From contig JBBRMQ010000046.1 of assembly GCA_038230775.1 (NCBI GenBank), positions 1-21,867 of the forward strand: DNA of 21,867 nucleotides, read 5' to 3'. Shown here piece after piece: positions 21,631-21,867 of this stretch. The notes beneath the pieces were generated by a model. That model ran no database searches. It saw only the letters and a program-made list of their open reading frames with translations, and was not told the origin of the DNA. How positions within the stretch are numbered: position 1 is the stretch's first letter; every line of letters starts with the position of its first letter. Origin of the DNA: JBBRMQ01 sp038230775. GTDB taxonomy: Bacteria; Acidobacteriota; Thermoanaerobaculia; Gp7-AA8. The position numbers were made by a program, and so were the translations under genes.

Positions 21631-21849
21631 GCCGAAGGCCAGGTGTGGGGCCAGCTATTCGGCTGGCCTCGCCAGTCAGAGGACTGGCGCCACACTTGGA
21701 TCTCCGATCAACGGAGCGGAAACGTAGCTCGGCCGAAGGCCAGGTGTGGGGCCAGCCCTCCGGCTGGCCTCGCCAGTCAGAGGACTGGCGCCACACATCC
21801 GCCAGCGAGACGCTGGCGGAACAGCCGGCGAGGACGCCGGCGCTACAAA
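21631..21849. repeat. Cluster of short hairpins including a 65-bp direct duplication
   Basis: Two 65-bp copies (21631-21695 and 21732-21796) differ only at three bases in one loop (TATT against CCTC). Each holds two hairpins with tetra- to hexa-base loops: GGCCAGC...GCTGGCC and CGCCAGTCagagGACTGGCG. They are followed by CCGCCAGCgagaCGCTGGCGG and AGCCGGCGaggaCGCCGGCGCT. All follow one plan, a 7-8-bp GC stem with a purine-rich loop, and end in CCACAC or GCTACA. This is a dispersed palindromic (REP-like) repeat cluster. No gene is seen from 21622 to the end of the window. Confidence 0.9.
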
Positions 21850-21867
21850 GACTTGCTCTGGCGCTCC

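Overview
The window is a high-GC bacterial chromosome segment with tightly spaced genes. No rRNA, tRNA, CRISPR array, phage gene or transposase was recognised. The gene types (two Ser/Thr kinases fused to TolB/WD40-like propellers, a PilZ/HEAT-like protein, a DUF2207 membrane protein, an ECF sigma module with Spy-like proteins) and the many palindromic intergenic repeats fit an uncultured Acidobacteriota-type genome. That assignment is an inference from gene style only.

Layout. 1-173 is the C-terminal end of a probable sortilin/BNR-propeller protein. 174-497 holds an inverted/tandem 18-bp repeat array and a promoter. 498-3750 (+) carries a PilZ-like/HEAT-like protein and a propeller kinase without a membrane span. 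3914-5464 is a divergent pair of paralogous secreted proteins sharing one unrecognised domain. 5551-10373 (-) carries a membrane-anchored propeller kinase, a PstS-like lipoprotein and a 7-TM protein with a pseudopilin-like tail, the last two coupled by an ATGA overlap. 10486-12240 (+) has a tiny exported peptide, an atypical SDR and a CPBP protease, again ATGA-coupled. 12381-13761 is a two-gene unit: a 104-residue unknown protein 4 bp ahead of a radical SAM enzyme. An alpha/beta hydrolase lacking its middle follows.

14434-16128 (-) is an envelope-stress style operon: Spy-like protein, ECF sigma factor, short membrane anti-sigma candidate, second Spy-like protein. 16292-17323 (+) is a PDZ plus Cys-rich Sel1-repeat protein. 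17408-19508 (-) is a DUF2207 protein and a small membrane protein. 19547-20078 (-) is an ArsR regulator overlapping an SRPBCC gene that also lacks its middle. The ArsR gene has a near-consensus promoter, two abutting palindromic operators and apparently a leaderless GTG start. 20317-21621 (+) is an OmpA-type lipoprotein with a discoidin-like domain, followed by a cluster of hairpins.

The most interesting points are: the radical SAM/104-aa pair (possible uncharacterised peptide or protein modification system); the Spy-ECF-anti-sigma-Spy operon; the ArsR promoter; two genes with intact ends but deleted centres; and at least five families of palindromic repeats in about 22 kb, one apparently absorbed into a coding sequence.
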